DNA from: Mycolicibacterium aurum
Lineage (GTDB): Bacteria > Actinomycetota > Actinomycetes > Mycobacteriales > Mycobacteriaceae
Assembly (NCBI GenBank): GCA_900078775.1
Contig: LT549889.1
Coordinates: forward strand, 2,914,001 to 2,978,000
Reading direction: 5' to 3'
DNA length: 64,000 nt
Each line of letters opens with the position of its first letter. Position 1 is the first letter of the stretch. This document shows, one piece after another, positions 53,961-63,794 of this stretch. The notes beneath the pieces are model-generated. The model saw nothing but the letters and a program-made list of their open reading frames with translations. It did not search any database and had not been told where the DNA came from. The position numbers were made by a program, and so were the translations under genes.

Positions 53961-54123
53961 TGAAGTTCCTTTTCCTCGGGCTTGACCGGGCCACGCTAAG
54001 AACACTTGATGCCGAACCTGTTACGCATGAGTCAATAGCGCGAGTCACCTTTGCCGGCGGGGATCACGCGTCACTTTGAACTGTTCTGCCCCACGGGTAA
54101 CGCGCCGGCAAAATTGTCGGTAG

Positions 54124-54139
54124 CCGAATGTATGTTCGA
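54124..54139 (+). promoter_or_regulatory. LexA-type SOS box over the start of the DUF222 gene
   Basis: CCGAATGTATGTTCGA fits the mycobacterial SOS consensus TCGAAC-N4-GTTCGA in 10 of 12 conserved positions, the right half being perfect. It overlaps the first possible start codon (54128). From memory, 13E12/DUF222 genes in M. tuberculosis carry SOS boxes near their starts. Confidence 0.7.
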
Positions 54140-55708
54140 ATCATGAAGACGGCGGCCATGCAGGCGGTGACGGCACTTCGCGCCGCCTACCAGGCCTTCG
54201 CCGCCTGCGATCTGGCCTCGCTCTCCCGCACCGAACTCATGGCGGTGATGGACGAGTACGAGACGCTCACCTGCCAACTCCCCGCCCAGAACCACCGGAT
54301 GCTGGCCCAGCTGCAGGCCGAGGCCACCCCGAAGGAGTTGGGCGCCAAGTCGTGGAACGAGGTGCTGCGCGTGCGTTGGCGGCTGTCCACGGCGGAGGCC
54401 GGACGCCGGCTGGGCGAGGCGGCCTCACTCGGGCCGCGCCGCACCCTGACCGGGGAACCACTGCCGCCGACGTTGGCCGCCGTCGCCGCCGCGCAGGCCG
54501 CCGGGCTCATCAACGGTGATCACGTCAAGGTGCTGCGCGAGGCGATCGCCGCCCTGCCCACGTTCGTCGACTCGGCGCGTCGCGAACGGTTCGAGGTCGA
54601 CCTGGTGCGACTCGCCGCGTCGGTGGGCCCCAAGGAAGTCAAGGACAACGCGGAGTTCCGGCTGTTCCTGCTGGATCAGGACGGGCCCGAACCCGATGAC
54701 GCCGAACGGGAAAGGAAGCGCGGCGTCGCCGTGGGCAAGCAGGGACGCGACGCGATGACGGCGCTGACCGGCAACCTCAGTCCGGAGGCCTTCGCAGTCT
54801 GGGAGGTGTTGTTCGCGAAGTTCGCCGCACCGGGCATGTGCAATCCCGACGATGACGAACCGTGCGTCTCCGGGACGCCGACCCAGGCCCAGATCGACAA
54901 TGACCACCGCACCCTTGCGCAGCGGCAGCACGACGCCATGTTGGTGATCGGGCGGATGGCATTGATGAGCGGAGACCTCGGTCAGCTCAACGGGTTACCG
55001 GTCTCGCTGATCATCCGCACCACGCTGCAGGACCTGGAAGCCCGGGCCGGGGTCGGCGTCACCGGGGGTGGCACCAAGATCCCCATCAAGGATGTGATCC
55101 GGATGGGCGCGCATGCCAATCACCATCTGGCCGTTTTCGACAAGGCCACCGGAGCGGCGCTTGACTATTTCCGGGCGCGCCGTACCGCCTCGCCCGCGCA
55201 GCGCATCATGCTGATCGCACGGGACGGCGGCTGCACCAAACCGTGCTGCACCAAGGGCTTCTATTATTGCCAGGCACACCACGCCAGACGGAGTTTTGCC
55301 GACGGCGGCAACACCAATGTCGACGATCTGACGCTGGCCTGCGGCTGGGACAACCGGTCTGTCGAGGACGGCGGCTACACGACCACCGTCGGTGCCGGCT
55401 GTGTGGTCGAATGGCATCCGCCGCCCGAACTCGACCACGGTCAGGCGCGGGTCAACTACTACCACCGGCCCGAGCTGCTGTCGGATCCGGATATGTTGCC
55501 GGACAAGGAGTTCGAAGACCGGGATTTCGAAGACGAGTGGGCCGGGAGTTACTACACCGGGGACGACACCTGGTACGACCTCGACGACGACTTCGACGAG
55601 GCCGCCGTGATCGCCGACAACGCCGATATCCTGCGCTGGACCGAACCGTGGGATCCGTGGAAGCTACCCGACGAGGACTTCTGCACCACCCCGGCGCGTG
55701 GGCCGTGA
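54128..55708 (+). CDS. DUF222 / 13E12-repeat family protein with HNH nuclease-like domain
   Basis: A 526-aa protein of the 13E12 REP family of mycobacteria. The N-terminal DUF222 domain covers about residues 20-300 (helical, beginning AVTALRAAYQAFAACDLASL). The C-terminal HNH-type segment is RDGGCTKPCCTKGFYYCQAH, then HARRSFADGGNTNVDDLTLAC and WDNRSVEDGGY; the Cys pairs and QAHH fit the zinc/HNH fold. An acidic tail (DDDFDEAAVIAD) follows. Possible starts are 54128 and 54143; the LexA box suggests damage-induced expression. Biochemical role unknown. Confidence 0.85.
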   Translation: MYVRIMKTAAMQAVTALRAAYQAFAACDLASLSRTELMAVMDEYETLTCQLPAQNHRMLAQLQAEATPKELGAKSWNEVLRVRWRLSTAEAGRRLGEAASLGPRRTLTGEPLPPTLAAVAAAQAAGLINGDHVKVLREAIAALPTFVDSARRERFEVDLVRLAASVGPKEVKDNAEFRLFLLDQDGPEPDDAERERKRGVAVGKQGRDAMTALTGNLSPEAFAVWEVLFAKFAAPGMCNPDDDEPCVSGTPTQAQIDNDHRTLAQRQHDAMLVIGRMALMSGDLGQLNGLPVSLIIRTTLQDLEARAGVGVTGGGTKIPIKDVIRMGAHANHHLAVFDKATGAALDYFRARRTASPAQRIMLIARDGGCTKPCCTKGFYYCQAHHARRSFADGGNTNVDDLTLACGWDNRSVEDGGYTTTVGAGCVVEWHPPPELDHGQARVNYYHRPELLSDPDMLPDKEFEDRDFEDEWAGSYYTGDDTWYDLDDDFDEAAVIADNADILRWTEPWDPWKLPDEDFCTTPARGP

Positions 55709-55709
55709 C

Positions 55710-56648
55710 TCACCGGGCGGCGGTGTCCTCCCACCAACGGTCGATACGGACGCCGAGATCCATATCAGCGGCGACCTCGACGAGGGCCGCAGCCACGATC
55801 GAGGCCGGCACCCGATCCAGCACCACCAGTCCGATCGCCGGGCGCGGACCGTGCTGGACCATCGGTCGTGCCGCGAAGCCCGGCGGCACACCCAGCTGGG
55901 GCAGCCAGGCCGTGGAGGCGATGGTCGCCCGCCGGGAGTTGGCCAGATGGGCATAGAGCGCGTCCACCGAATCCGCCTCGACCACGGGCCGGTACTGCGC
56001 ACTCTCGGCGGCCATATTGGCGTCCAGGATCCGCCGGTTGCGCATGGTGGTGGTCAACATGCACAGCTCCAGCCCGGCCGCGCCGGACCAGCTGATCTCG
56101 GGCGAGGCCATCAAGTCGAGATCGGCCGGGGCCAGCAATACATAGCGTTCCCGGTACAGCTCGACCGACCGCGTCCCCGGCGGCGCCTCGTCATCCAGGT
56201 AGGTCAGCCCGGCATCGATCTCGAAATCGGCCAGCTGCCGGGCGATCTCCCGCGACGACAGCGCCTCGATCCGCACCGCGGCATCCGGATTGCGGCGCAG
56301 GAACTCGGTGGTGATGAACGGGCTGGCCGGCACCGCAGTCGGGATCGCGCCGATCCGCGCGGTGGCCGTCAGCCGGCCGCGCATCCGCTCCAGGTCGGCG
56401 AGCATCTCATCGCGTTCGGCGATGATCCGCTGCGCCCAGGTCACCACGCGGCGCCCCTCCTCGGTGAAACCCTCGAAGCGGTGCCCGCGCTGCACGATGA
56501 CGATGCCCAGATCCTTCTCCAGCCGCCGGATCGCCACCGACAGCGTCGGCTGACTCACGTGACACCGTGCCGCGGCCCGCCCGAAGTGGCGTTCGGCGGC
56601 CAGCGCCAACAGGTAGTCCAGATGCTGAAACAGCACGTCGCTTGCCAT
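55710..56648 (-). CDS. LysR-family transcriptional regulator
   Basis: A 312-aa LTTR. The HTH is at residues about 8-65 (LDYLLALAAERHFGRAAARC, HVSQPTLSVAIRRLEKDLGI) and the rest is the effector domain. The N-terminal half recalls the OxyS-like mycobacterial regulator. It is divergent from the formate-dehydrogenase-like operon across about 110 bp that contains a palindrome of the LysR box type, so it probably regulates fdhF-fdhD. Effector unknown. Confidence 0.9.
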   Translation of the reverse strand: MASDVLFQHLDYLLALAAERHFGRAAARCHVSQPTLSVAIRRLEKDLGIVIVQRGHRFEGFTEEGRRVVTWAQRIIAERDEMLADLERMRGRLTATARIGAIPTAVPASPFITTEFLRRNPDAAVRIEALSSREIARQLADFEIDAGLTYLDDEAPPGTRSVELYRERYVLLAPADLDLMASPEISWSGAAGLELCMLTTTMRNRRILDANMAAESAQYRPVVEADSVDALYAHLANSRRATIASTAWLPQLGVPPGFAARPMVQHGPRPAIGLVVLDRVPASIVAAALVEVAADMDLGVRIDRWWEDTAAR

Positions 56649-56673
56649 GGCCCCTCAGATGCTCGCCCGATTC

Positions 56674-56690
56674 GATAGATACGCTCTATC
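56674..56690. promoter_or_regulatory. LysR-type palindromic box between lysR and fdhF
   Basis: GATAGATACGCTCTATC has perfect 6-bp arms; the inner ATAG-N7-CTAT is the classical form of LTTR/OxyR sites. It is 26 bp upstream of the LysR start and 67 bp upstream of the fdhF start, suitable for control of both. Confidence 0.7.
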
Positions 56691-56756
56691 ACTGCATGTG
56701 AAATGGCAAATATCAACCGGCCCGGCGGCCCGCCCCACGGCGGTTAGATTGGGGTC

Positions 56757-59075
56757 ATGGGCAGGGTCAGAGACGCCGACACCGGCGATGTCGATGCCGA
56801 TTACGACGAGCACGACGTCGCCGTCACCGGTGCCAAACAAGAGGCTGCCGGCGTCAAGGCGGTGATGGTCAGCCTGCGGCGGGGACTCGCCGAGATGGGC
56901 CCGGTACGCACCGCGGCCACGCTGAGCCGCCTCAACCAGCGGCACGGTTTCGACTGCCCGGGCTGCGCCTGGCCCGAGGACCACGGCGGCCGCAAGCTGG
57001 CCGAGTTCTGCGAGAACGGCGCCAAAGCCGTCGCCGAGGAGGCGACCAAGCGTCGTGTCACCGCCGACTTCTTCGCCCGCCATTCGGTCGCCGAACTGTC
57101 CGAGAAGCCCGAGTACTGGCTGTCCCAGCAGGGCCGGCTCACCCAGCCGATGGTGCTGCGGCCGGACGCGACGCACTACGAACCCATCGAATGGGATGCC
57201 GCCTACACCCTGATCGCCGAACACCTCAACGCGCTGTCCTCCCCCGACGAGGCGCTGTTCTACACCTCCGGGCGCACCAGCAACGAGGCCGCGTTCCTGT
57301 ACCAACTGCTGGTCCGCAGCTTCGGCACCAACAACCTGCCGGACTGCTCGAACATGTGCCACGAATCCTCGGGCACCGCGCTCATCGACTCCATCGGCAT
57401 CGGCAAGGGTTCGGTGACCGTCGAGGACGTCGCCAACGCCGACGTCATCCTGATCGCCGGGCAGAACCCGGGCACCAACCATCCCCGGATGCTGTCGGTG
57501 CTGGAGAAGGCAAAGGCCAACGGCGCCACCGTCATCGCCGTCAACCCGCTGCCCGAGGCCGGGCTGATCCGGTTCAAGGACCCGCAGAAGGTGCACGGGG
57601 TGGTGGGGCACGGCGTGCCGATCGCCGACGAGTTCGTCCAGATCCGGCTCGGCGGCGACATGGCGCTGTTCGCCGGGCTGGGCCGGCTGCTGCTGGAGGC
57701 CGAGGACCGCGCCCCGGGCACCGTGGTGGACCGCGCCTTCGTCGACGCGCACTGCGCCGGGTTCGACGACTACGAACGCCAGACCCGCGCGGTCGATCTG
57801 GGCACCGTGCTGGAGGCGACCGGCATCGACGAGGGGCAGCTGCGCCGGGTCGCCGAACACCTCATCCGGTCCGAGCGGACGGTGATCTGCTGGGCGATGG
57901 GACTCACCCAGCATCGCCATGCGGTGGCCACCATCGGCGAGGCCACCAACCTGCTGCTCATGCGCGGCATGATCGGCAAGCCCGGCGCCGGCGTGTGCCC
58001 GGTGCGCGGGCATTCGAACGTGCAGGGCGACCGCACCATGGGCATCTGGGAGAAGATGCCGGACTGGTTCCTCGACGCCCTGGACACCCGGTTCGCCATC
58101 AGCAGCCCCCGTAAGCACGGCTACGACACCGTCGACGCCATCCGCGCCATGCGCGACGGGCGCGCCCACGTGTTCATCGGGATGGGCGGCAACTTCGTCT
58201 CGGCCACCCCGGACACCGAGGTCACCGAGGCCGGGCTGCGCAAGTGCGCACTCACCGTGCAGATCTCGACGAAACTCAACCGCAGCCATCTGGTGCACGG
58301 CCGCACCGCGCTGATCCTGCCCACCCTGGGCCGCACCGACCGCGACATCCAGGCCTCCGGTAAACAGCTGGTGTCCGTTGAGGATTCGATGTCGATGGTG
58401 CATCTGTCCCGCGGCAGCTTGGCGCCGCCGAGCGCCGAACTGCGCAGCGAGGTGGCCATCGTCTGTCAGCTGGCCCGGGCCGTGCTCGGCCCCGAGCACC
58501 CGGTCGAATGGGAGGCGTTCACCGCCGACTACGACCTCATCCGCGATGCCATCGCCGATGTGGTGCCCGGCTGTACCGACTACAACAAACGCGTCCGTCA
58601 ACCCGACGGTTTCCAGCTCCCGCACCCGCCGCGCGACTCCCGCGAATTCCACACCAGCACCGGCAAGGCGAACTTCGCCATCTACCCGCTGGAATGGGTG
58701 CCGGTGCCCGAGGGCCGACTGATCCTGCAGACCCTGCGCAGCCACGACCAGTACAACACCACCATCTACGGACTCGACGACCGCTACCGCGGGGTCAAGG
58801 GCGGACGCCGGGTGGTCTTCGTCAACCCGGCCGACATCGCGGCGCTGGGATTCGCCGACGGGGACCGGGTGGACCTGGTCTCGGAGTTCGAGGGTCAAGA
58901 ACGCCGGGCCGACGACTTCCGGGTGGTGGCCTACTCCACCCCGGTCGGCAACGCCGCGGCCTACTATCCGGAGACCAACCCGCTGGTACCGTTGGATCAT
59001 GTTGCGGCACGGTCGAACACACCGGTCTCCAAGGCCGTCGTGGTGAGGCTGGAACGAAGCACCTCCGATGGGTAG
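56757..59075 (+). CDS. fdhF: FdhF/YdeP-type molybdopterin oxidoreductase, alpha subunit
   Basis: A 772-aa MGD-dependent enzyme of the formate dehydrogenase/YdeP family. The N-terminal iron-sulfur region contains [14 protein letters not shown] (Cys67, Cys70), and the molybdenum-pocket stretch is [22 protein letters not shown] (Cys at about 203). Later domains show [24 protein letters not shown] and [20 protein letters not shown], the MGD-binding C-terminus. No twin-arginine signal, so cytoplasmic. Similar to Rv2900c annotated FdhF. Overlaps fdhD by 8 bp; mobA at 20.1 kb can supply the cofactor. Confidence 0.88.
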   Translation: MGRVRDADTGDVDADYDEHDVAVTGAKQEAAGVKAVMVSLRRGLAEMGPVRTAATLSRLNQRHGFDCPGCAWPEDHGGRKLAEFCENGAKAVAEEATKRRVTADFFARHSVAELSEKPEYWLSQQGRLTQPMVLRPDATHYEPIEWDAAYTLIAEHLNALSSPDEALFYTSGRTSNEAAFLYQLLVRSFGTNNLPDCSNMCHESSGTALIDSIGIGKGSVTVEDVANADVILIAGQNPGTNHPRMLSVLEKAKANGATVIAVNPLPEAGLIRFKDPQKVHGVVGHGVPIADEFVQIRLGGDMALFAGLGRLLLEAEDRAPGTVVDRAFVDAHCAGFDDYERQTRAVDLGTVLEATGIDEGQLRRVAEHLIRSERTVICWAMGLTQHRHAVATIGEATNLLLMRGMIGKPGAGVCPVRGHSNVQGDRTMGIWEKMPDWFLDALDTRFAISSPRKHGYDTVDAIRAMRDGRAHVFIGMGGNFVSATPDTEVTEAGLRKCALTVQISTKLNRSHLVHGRTALILPTLGRTDRDIQASGKQLVSVEDSMSMVHLSRGSLAPPSAELRSEVAIVCQLARAVLGPEHPVEWEAFTADYDLIRDAIADVVPGCTDYNKRVRQPDGFQLPHPPRDSREFHTSTGKANFAIYPLEWVPVPEGRLILQTLRSHDQYNTTIYGLDDRYRGVKGGRRVVFVNPADIAALGFADGDRVDLVSEFEGQERRADDFRVVAYSTPVGNAAAYYPETNPLVPLDHVAARSNTPVSKAVVVRLERSTSDG

Positions 59076-59931
59076 GGTGACCGCGCGCCGCCGCGTACAG
59101 CATGTGACCGCCGATGTAGCTGTCGCCCGGCCCGAGACCCTGGCGGTCGAGGAACCCCTGGAGATCCGGGTCAACGGCAAACCGTTGACCGTGACCATGC
59201 GCACCCCCGGCTCCGATGTCGAACTGGCCCAAGGCTTTCTGCTCACCGAGGGTCTGGTGTCCCGGCGCGAGGACATCGCCGCGGTGCAGTACTGCAACGG
59301 CGCCGCGCGAATCCCCCAATCGCTTCGCTCCCGCCCGCCGGACCCCGACGGCCTGAACACCTACAACGTGCTGGACGTGACCCTGGCCAAGGGCGTCGCG
59401 CTCCCGGACGTGGACATGACCCGCAACTTCTACATGACCTCCTCGTGCGGAGTCTGCGGTAAGGCCTCCCTGGACGCGGTGCAGACGATCAGCAAGCACG
59501 CCCCCGGAGACGATCCCGTCGTCGTCGACGCCGGCGTACTGTCCACGCTGCCCGACAAACTGCGTGACCGGCAGAAGGTCTTCGCCACCACCGGCGGACT
59601 GCACGGCGCCGCACTGTTCGACGCCGACGGCACCGCCCTGGTGGTGCGCGAGGACATCGGCAGGCACAACGCCGTGGACAAGGTGATCGGCTGGGCGCTG
59701 GAAACCGGGCGGGTACCGTTGACCGGCACCATCCTGCTGGTCAGCGGGCGGGCCTCCTTCGAGCTGACCCAGAAGGCGGTGATGGCCGGGATTCCGGTGC
59801 TGGCCGCGGTGTCGGCACCGTCCTCGCTGGCCGTCGACCTGGCCGCCCAGTCCGGGCTGACGCTGGTGGCGTTCCTGCGTGGCGAGTCGATGAACGTCTA
59901 CACCCGGCCCGATCGGATCCAGCGGGACTGA
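59068..59931 (+). CDS. fdhD: Formate dehydrogenase accessory sulfurtransferase
   Basis: A 287-aa FdhD that passes sulfur from a cysteine desulfurase to the molybdenum cofactor of FdhF. The two catalytic cysteines are in [14 protein letters not shown] (Cys127, Cys130), and the cofactor-binding [19 protein letters not shown] and [14 protein letters not shown] are conserved. Unusual: residues about 79-93 ([16 protein letters not shown]) look like an insertion before the family sequence NTYNVLDV; its DNA resembles the 30-bp repeat in the aldolase gene. ATG 59068 overlaps the fdhF end. Confidence 0.92.
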   Translation: MGRVTARRRVQHVTADVAVARPETLAVEEPLEIRVNGKPLTVTMRTPGSDVELAQGFLLTEGLVSRREDIAAVQYCNGAARIPQSLRSRPPDPDGLNTYNVLDVTLAKGVALPDVDMTRNFYMTSSCGVCGKASLDAVQTISKHAPGDDPVVVDAGVLSTLPDKLRDRQKVFATTGGLHGAALFDADGTALVVREDIGRHNAVDKVIGWALETGRVPLTGTILLVSGRASFELTQKAVMAGIPVLAAVSAPSSLAVDLAAQSGLTLVAFLRGESMNVYTRPDRIQRD

Positions 59932-59934
59932 CCG

Positions 59935-61221
59935 CTACAGCCGCGAGCCGGCCGTCTCGGGCAGCGCGAAGGTGCACACCAGGCTGACCGAGGCCAGCGC
60001 GCCCATCATCACCGCCAGTGCCCATCCGCCGTAGGCGTTCAGCAGCATCGGCGAGATCACCGGGGGCAGGGCACCGCCGATGACCGCGCCCAGGGTGTGC
60101 GAGAGCGCCGCCCCCGAGTAGCGGTGCTGCGGGTCGAAGATCTCCGGCAGGAACGCCGCCATCGGTCCCATGCACACCCCGATCAGCGCGTAGGTGGCGA
60201 CGATCGCAATCGTGAACACCGTCTGACTTCCGGTCTGTACCAACGGAAAGAGCACGAACGACCACGGCACCGCGACGGCGAACCCGACGGCGAGGACGCA
60301 CTTGCGGCCGTAGGTGTCGCTGAGCGTCGCCGAGGCGAGGACGAACATCAGCTGGACCAGACCACCGAACACACCGGTCAGCAGCACGAAGTTCATCGAG
60401 AAGTGCAGATGGTCGGTGGCGTAGTGGGTGAAGAAGGTGGTGGCCTGGAACACCAGCATCGGCGCGCACACCGCGACCCCGGCGGCCAGCACCAGCCGGC
60501 GGCCCTGGCGGCGCACCAGCGCCGCGATCGGGGTGGCCGGGTCGGCGGGCTGCTCGTCGAACACCGGTGACTCGTCGATGCGCAGCCGGATGTAGAGCGC
60601 GGTGACGATCAGGACGGCCGACAGCAGGAACGGGATCCGCCAGCCCCACTGCAGGAACGCCGCGCTGTCCTGGCCGAACCCGAAGTGCACCAGCAGGAAC
60701 ACCAGATTCGCCAGCACCACGGCGGTGCCCAGCCCGAGTTGGGTGAACATGCCGAAGTAGCCGCGCCGGTGCGCGGGCGCGTTCTCGGCGCTGAGCAGCA
60801 CCGCGCCCGCCCATTCGCCGCCGACCGCGAAGCCCTGGACCAGGCGCAGCGTGATCAGCAGCAGCGGCGCGGCGATGCCGATCGACGCGGTGCTGGGGAT
60901 CAGGCCGACGCCGACGGTGGCCAGACCCATCAGCAGCAGCGTCACCACCAGGGTCTGCTTCCGGCCGATCCGGTCACCGAAGTGGCCGAACACCGCCGCC
61001 CCCACCGGCCGGGCCAGGAACGCCGCGGCGAACGCGCCGAGCGCGGCGGTGGTCGCCATGACGTGGCTCAGCTCGGGGAAGAACACCGTCGGGAAGACCA
61101 GCGCGGCGGCGGTGCCGTAGATGAAGAAGTCGTAGAACTCGATGGCCGAACCGATATAGCTGGCCATCGAGATCCGGCGCAGCGAGGAGGTTTCGGGGGC
61201 CGCCACCGCGGATGAGGTCAT
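59935..61221 (-). CDS. MHS-family MFS transporter (Rv2456c-like)
   Basis: A 428-aa transporter of the metabolite:H+ symporter type with 12 segments. The first segment is YIGSAIEFYDFFIYGTAAAL, and loop 2-3 is FGHFGDRIGRKQTLVV. These are like ShiA/ProP-type carriers of organic acids. AGGA before ATG 61221 sets the start. As in M. tuberculosis it is next to clpX; it is convergent with fdhD, with 3 bp between stops. Cargo not known. Confidence 0.9.
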   Translation of the reverse strand: MTSSAVAAPETSSLRRISMASYIGSAIEFYDFFIYGTAAALVFPTVFFPELSHVMATTAALGAFAAAFLARPVGAAVFGHFGDRIGRKQTLVVTLLLMGLATVGVGLIPSTASIGIAAPLLLITLRLVQGFAVGGEWAGAVLLSAENAPAHRRGYFGMFTQLGLGTAVVLANLVFLLVHFGFGQDSAAFLQWGWRIPFLLSAVLIVTALYIRLRIDESPVFDEQPADPATPIAALVRRQGRRLVLAAGVAVCAPMLVFQATTFFTHYATDHLHFSMNFVLLTGVFGGLVQLMFVLASATLSDTYGRKCVLAVGFAVAVPWSFVLFPLVQTGSQTVFTIAIVATYALIGVCMGPMAAFLPEIFDPQHRYSGAALSHTLGAVIGGALPPVISPMLLNAYGGWALAVMMGALASVSLVCTFALPETAGSRL

Positions 61222-61330
61222 GGGATGATCCTGTCCGCATCGGGTGTGCCCGGGCATCGTCCGATCGACCCGTCGCCCGGTGGAATCCCGTTGTCCCCCT
61301 ATCGGTGGAGCACGCCCGGGACCGGAAAGA

Positions 61331-61368
61331 CTCAGGGCCGCGATCCCGGGTGGGATCACGGCCCTGAG
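61331..61368 (-). terminator. Terminator after clpX
   Basis: A 17-bp stem (61331-61347 with 61352-61368, one G-T pair) closed by a GGGT loop, starting 13 bp after the clpX stop on the minus strand. Confidence 0.85.
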
Positions 61369-61381
61369 TGCGGTCTCAGAT

Positions 61382-62662
61382 CTAGGCGGTCTTCTCGCGG
61401 CGCTCGTTGCGCGGAGGCTTACGCGGCACGATCGTCGGGAGCACGTTGTCCTGCACGGTCTCCTTGGTGACGACCACCTTGGCGACGTCGTCGCGGCTGG
61501 GGATGTCGTACATCGCGGGCTGCAGGACTTCCTCCATGATGGCGCGCAGGCCGCGGGCGCCGGTGCCGCGGTGGATGGCCTGATCGGCGATCGCGTCCAG
61601 GGCCTCCGGTGTCATCTCCAGCTCGACGCCGTCCATCTCGAACAACCTGGTGTACTGCTTGACCAGGGCGTTCTTCGGCTGGGACAGGATCTGCACCAGG
61701 GACTGCTTATCCAGGTTGGTGACCGAGGCGACGACCGGGAGGCGGCCGATGAACTCGGGGATCAGACCGAACTTGATCAGATCCTCGGGCATCACCTCGG
61801 CGAAGTGGTCCTGGGTGTCGATCTCGGCCTTGGAGTGCACCTCGGCGCCGAAGCCCAGGCCACGCTTGCCGACGCGGTCGGAGACGATCTTCTCCAGCCC
61901 GGCGAAGGCGCCGGCCACGATGAAGAGCACGTTCGTCGTGTCGATCTGGATGAACTCCTGGTGCGGGTGCTTGCGGCCGCCCTGCGGGGGCACCGAGGCC
62001 TGGGTGCCTTCCAGAATCTTCAGCAGGGCCTGCTGCACGCCCTCACCGGAGACGTCGCGGGTGATCGACGGGTTCTCGCTCTTGCGGGCGATCTTGTCGA
62101 CCTCGTCGATGTAGATGATGCCGGTCTCGGCGCGCTTCACGTCGTAGTCGGCGGCCTGGATCAGCTTGAGCAGGATGTTCTCGACATCCTCGCCGACGTA
62201 GCCGGCCTCGGTGAGCGCGGTGGCGTCGGCGATGGCGAACGGGACGTTGAGCATCTTGGCCAGCGTCTGCGCCAGGTAGGTCTTGCCGCAGCCGGTCGGG
62301 CCGAGCATCAGGATGTTGGACTTCGCCAGCTCGACCGGCTCCGCCCGCGAGTCCCGGCTCTTCTCCTGGGCCTGGATGCGCTTGTAGTGGTTGTAGACCG
62401 CGACCGCGAGCGTCTTCTTGGCCGTGTCCTGCCCGATCACGTAGCCCTCTAGGAACTCCCGGATCTCGGCGGGCTTGGGGAGCTCGTCCAGCTTGACGTC
62501 GTCGGCGTCAGCCAGCTCCTCTTCGATGATCTCGTTGCACAGATCAATGCACTCGTCGCAGATGTAGACCCCCGGTCCCGCGATGAGCTTCTTGACTTGC
62601 TTCTGGCTCTTTCCACAGAACGAGCACTTCAGCAGGTCACCGCCGTCTCCGATGCGCGCCAT
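61382..62662 (-). CDS. clpX: ATP-dependent Clp protease ATP-binding subunit ClpX
   Basis: Unfoldase of 426 aa that feeds proteins to ClpP in the cytoplasm. The N-terminal zinc-binding domain has [11 protein letters not shown] and [10 protein letters not shown] (Cys13, 16, 35, 38). Walker A is [14 protein letters not shown] (about 117-130), Walker B is [14 protein letters not shown], and the pore/RKH regions and sensor 2 ([15 protein letters not shown]) are intact. Length normal. Expressed alone here with its own terminator. Confidence 0.97.
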   Translation of the reverse strand: MARIGDGGDLLKCSFCGKSQKQVKKLIAGPGVYICDECIDLCNEIIEEELADADDVKLDELPKPAEIREFLEGYVIGQDTAKKTLAVAVYNHYKRIQAQEKSRDSRAEPVELAKSNILMLGPTGCGKTYLAQTLAKMLNVPFAIADATALTEAGYVGEDVENILLKLIQAADYDVKRAETGIIYIDEVDKIARKSENPSITRDVSGEGVQQALLKILEGTQASVPPQGGRKHPHQEFIQIDTTNVLFIVAGAFAGLEKIVSDRVGKRGLGFGAEVHSKAEIDTQDHFAEVMPEDLIKFGLIPEFIGRLPVVASVTNLDKQSLVQILSQPKNALVKQYTRLFEMDGVELEMTPEALDAIADQAIHRGTGARGLRAIMEEVLQPAMYDIPSRDDVAKVVVTKETVQDNVLPTIVPRKPPRNERREKTA

Positions 62663-63037
62663 GTGGGGGGGTCCTACTTCCTGTTCGAGTCACTCTTTGG
62701 GGGATGCCCCGGGTGTAAACCCGACGCTACCCGTTCGCTCCGTCACGGTGCGACCGAAGGGCCGAATCGCGTCGGTGGTATTTGTTCGCGTGCAGGAGAA
62801 CATATCTCTCCTCGAGGCCGACCACCCGGCGGCACGCGGACCGTGTCCCTGGCGTGTCGCCGTCGTGACGGGATTGCGGTCTGCACCACCTGGCGAACGG
62901 TGCGTTCACCGAATCCAACAGTACCGCGCCCTCGGAGTCGGTGACGGCGATGTTTTTCCAGGTGGGTTGAGCCGACCGCGAAAAAGTGAGGCAGCTGCCC
63001 CATGTGCGCGCCGGCGCCGGCGAGCAGCGTGACAGAT
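62663..63037. other. Intergenic region between clpX and the 63038 gene
   Basis: About 375 bp with divergent promoters. No frame has a convincing coding signal. The stretch around 62775-62815 is AT-richer and includes GGAGAACATATCTCTCC, a weak 5-bp inverted repeat, but I cannot assign it to a regulator. Confidence 0.4.
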
Positions 63038-63787
63038 ATGACACACACACCTCTGGAGGCCGCCACGGCGGTACTCGACCACCCGGTCCTCCCGCACGGC
63101 GACGACGAACGCTTCGTCGGCTTCGGCGTGATGGGTTTCCCGTTTGCCAGTGGCCACTACCTGGCCCTGCGTCATTTCCCCGCGACGACCTTCTCGCCGG
63201 GCTACCGGTCGGTGTGGCACCGCGGCCCGGACGGCGTCTGGACCTTCTACGCCACCACCCCCGGACAACAGAGTTGCGCCCGCTACTTCAGCGCCGCGAC
63301 GCCGCGGGACGCGGTCCAGTGCGGCATCGACGTCGCCTGGGTGGACCCGTGGACGTTGTTCGTCTCCATCGACGGTCTGCTGGAGTGGACCGTCGACATC
63401 CGGGCCGGCGCGATGACGCGGGTGGTCAGCGCGCTCGGCCGGGCCCTGCCCGAACGGGTCTGGACCGACAGGACCGCGCTGCGGCTGATCAGCCGCAGCG
63501 CCGGCGCCATGCTGCGGGCCGGCACCATTCAACTGGCCGGAACCGCACCGAACGGACAGCACTTCATGATCGCCCCGCGCCAGGTGTGGCTGGCCGATGG
63601 CCGGGCCACCCTGCGCGGCGTCGATCTGGGGGCGCCCGGACCGCTGGGCGAACAGGCCGAGCTCGGCGACTTCCGGCCGCCGCAACGCGGCATCTTCGTG
63701 GTCGGCTCGGGTCACTTCGACGTCTACGACCCGGCTCGCCACCAGGCCGCCGAACGCACCCGGTCACTGCCCGGCGCCGGGGCATAA
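63038..63787 (+). CDS. Protein of unknown function
   Basis: A 249-aa protein without a signal peptide or membrane segment. I do not recognise the family. The sequence is rich in aromatic and beta-strand-like segments (YRSVWHRGPDGVWTFYATTP, WVDPWTLFVSIDGLLEWTVDI) and resembles a ligand-binding beta protein of the lipocalin/AttH kind, which is only a structural guess. ATG 63038 was chosen over one 36 bp upstream because the longer form would be Cys/Ala-rich without similarity to a leader. It is followed after 7 bp by an HD-type gene, so the two may be co-transcribed. Confidence 0.7.
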   Translation: MTHTPLEAATAVLDHPVLPHGDDERFVGFGVMGFPFASGHYLALRHFPATTFSPGYRSVWHRGPDGVWTFYATTPGQQSCARYFSAATPRDAVQCGIDVAWVDPWTLFVSIDGLLEWTVDIRAGAMTRVVSALGRALPERVWTDRTALRLISRSAGAMLRAGTIQLAGTAPNGQHFMIAPRQVWLADGRATLRGVDLGAPGPLGEQAELGDFRPPQRGIFVVGSGHFDVYDPARHQAAERTRSLPGAGA

Positions 63788-63794
63788 TCAGCCG

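Noticed and set aside
62795..62811. GGAGAACATATCTCTCC as an operator of clpX
   Set aside because: Only 5-bp arms and no match to a regulator site known to me, such as ClgR.
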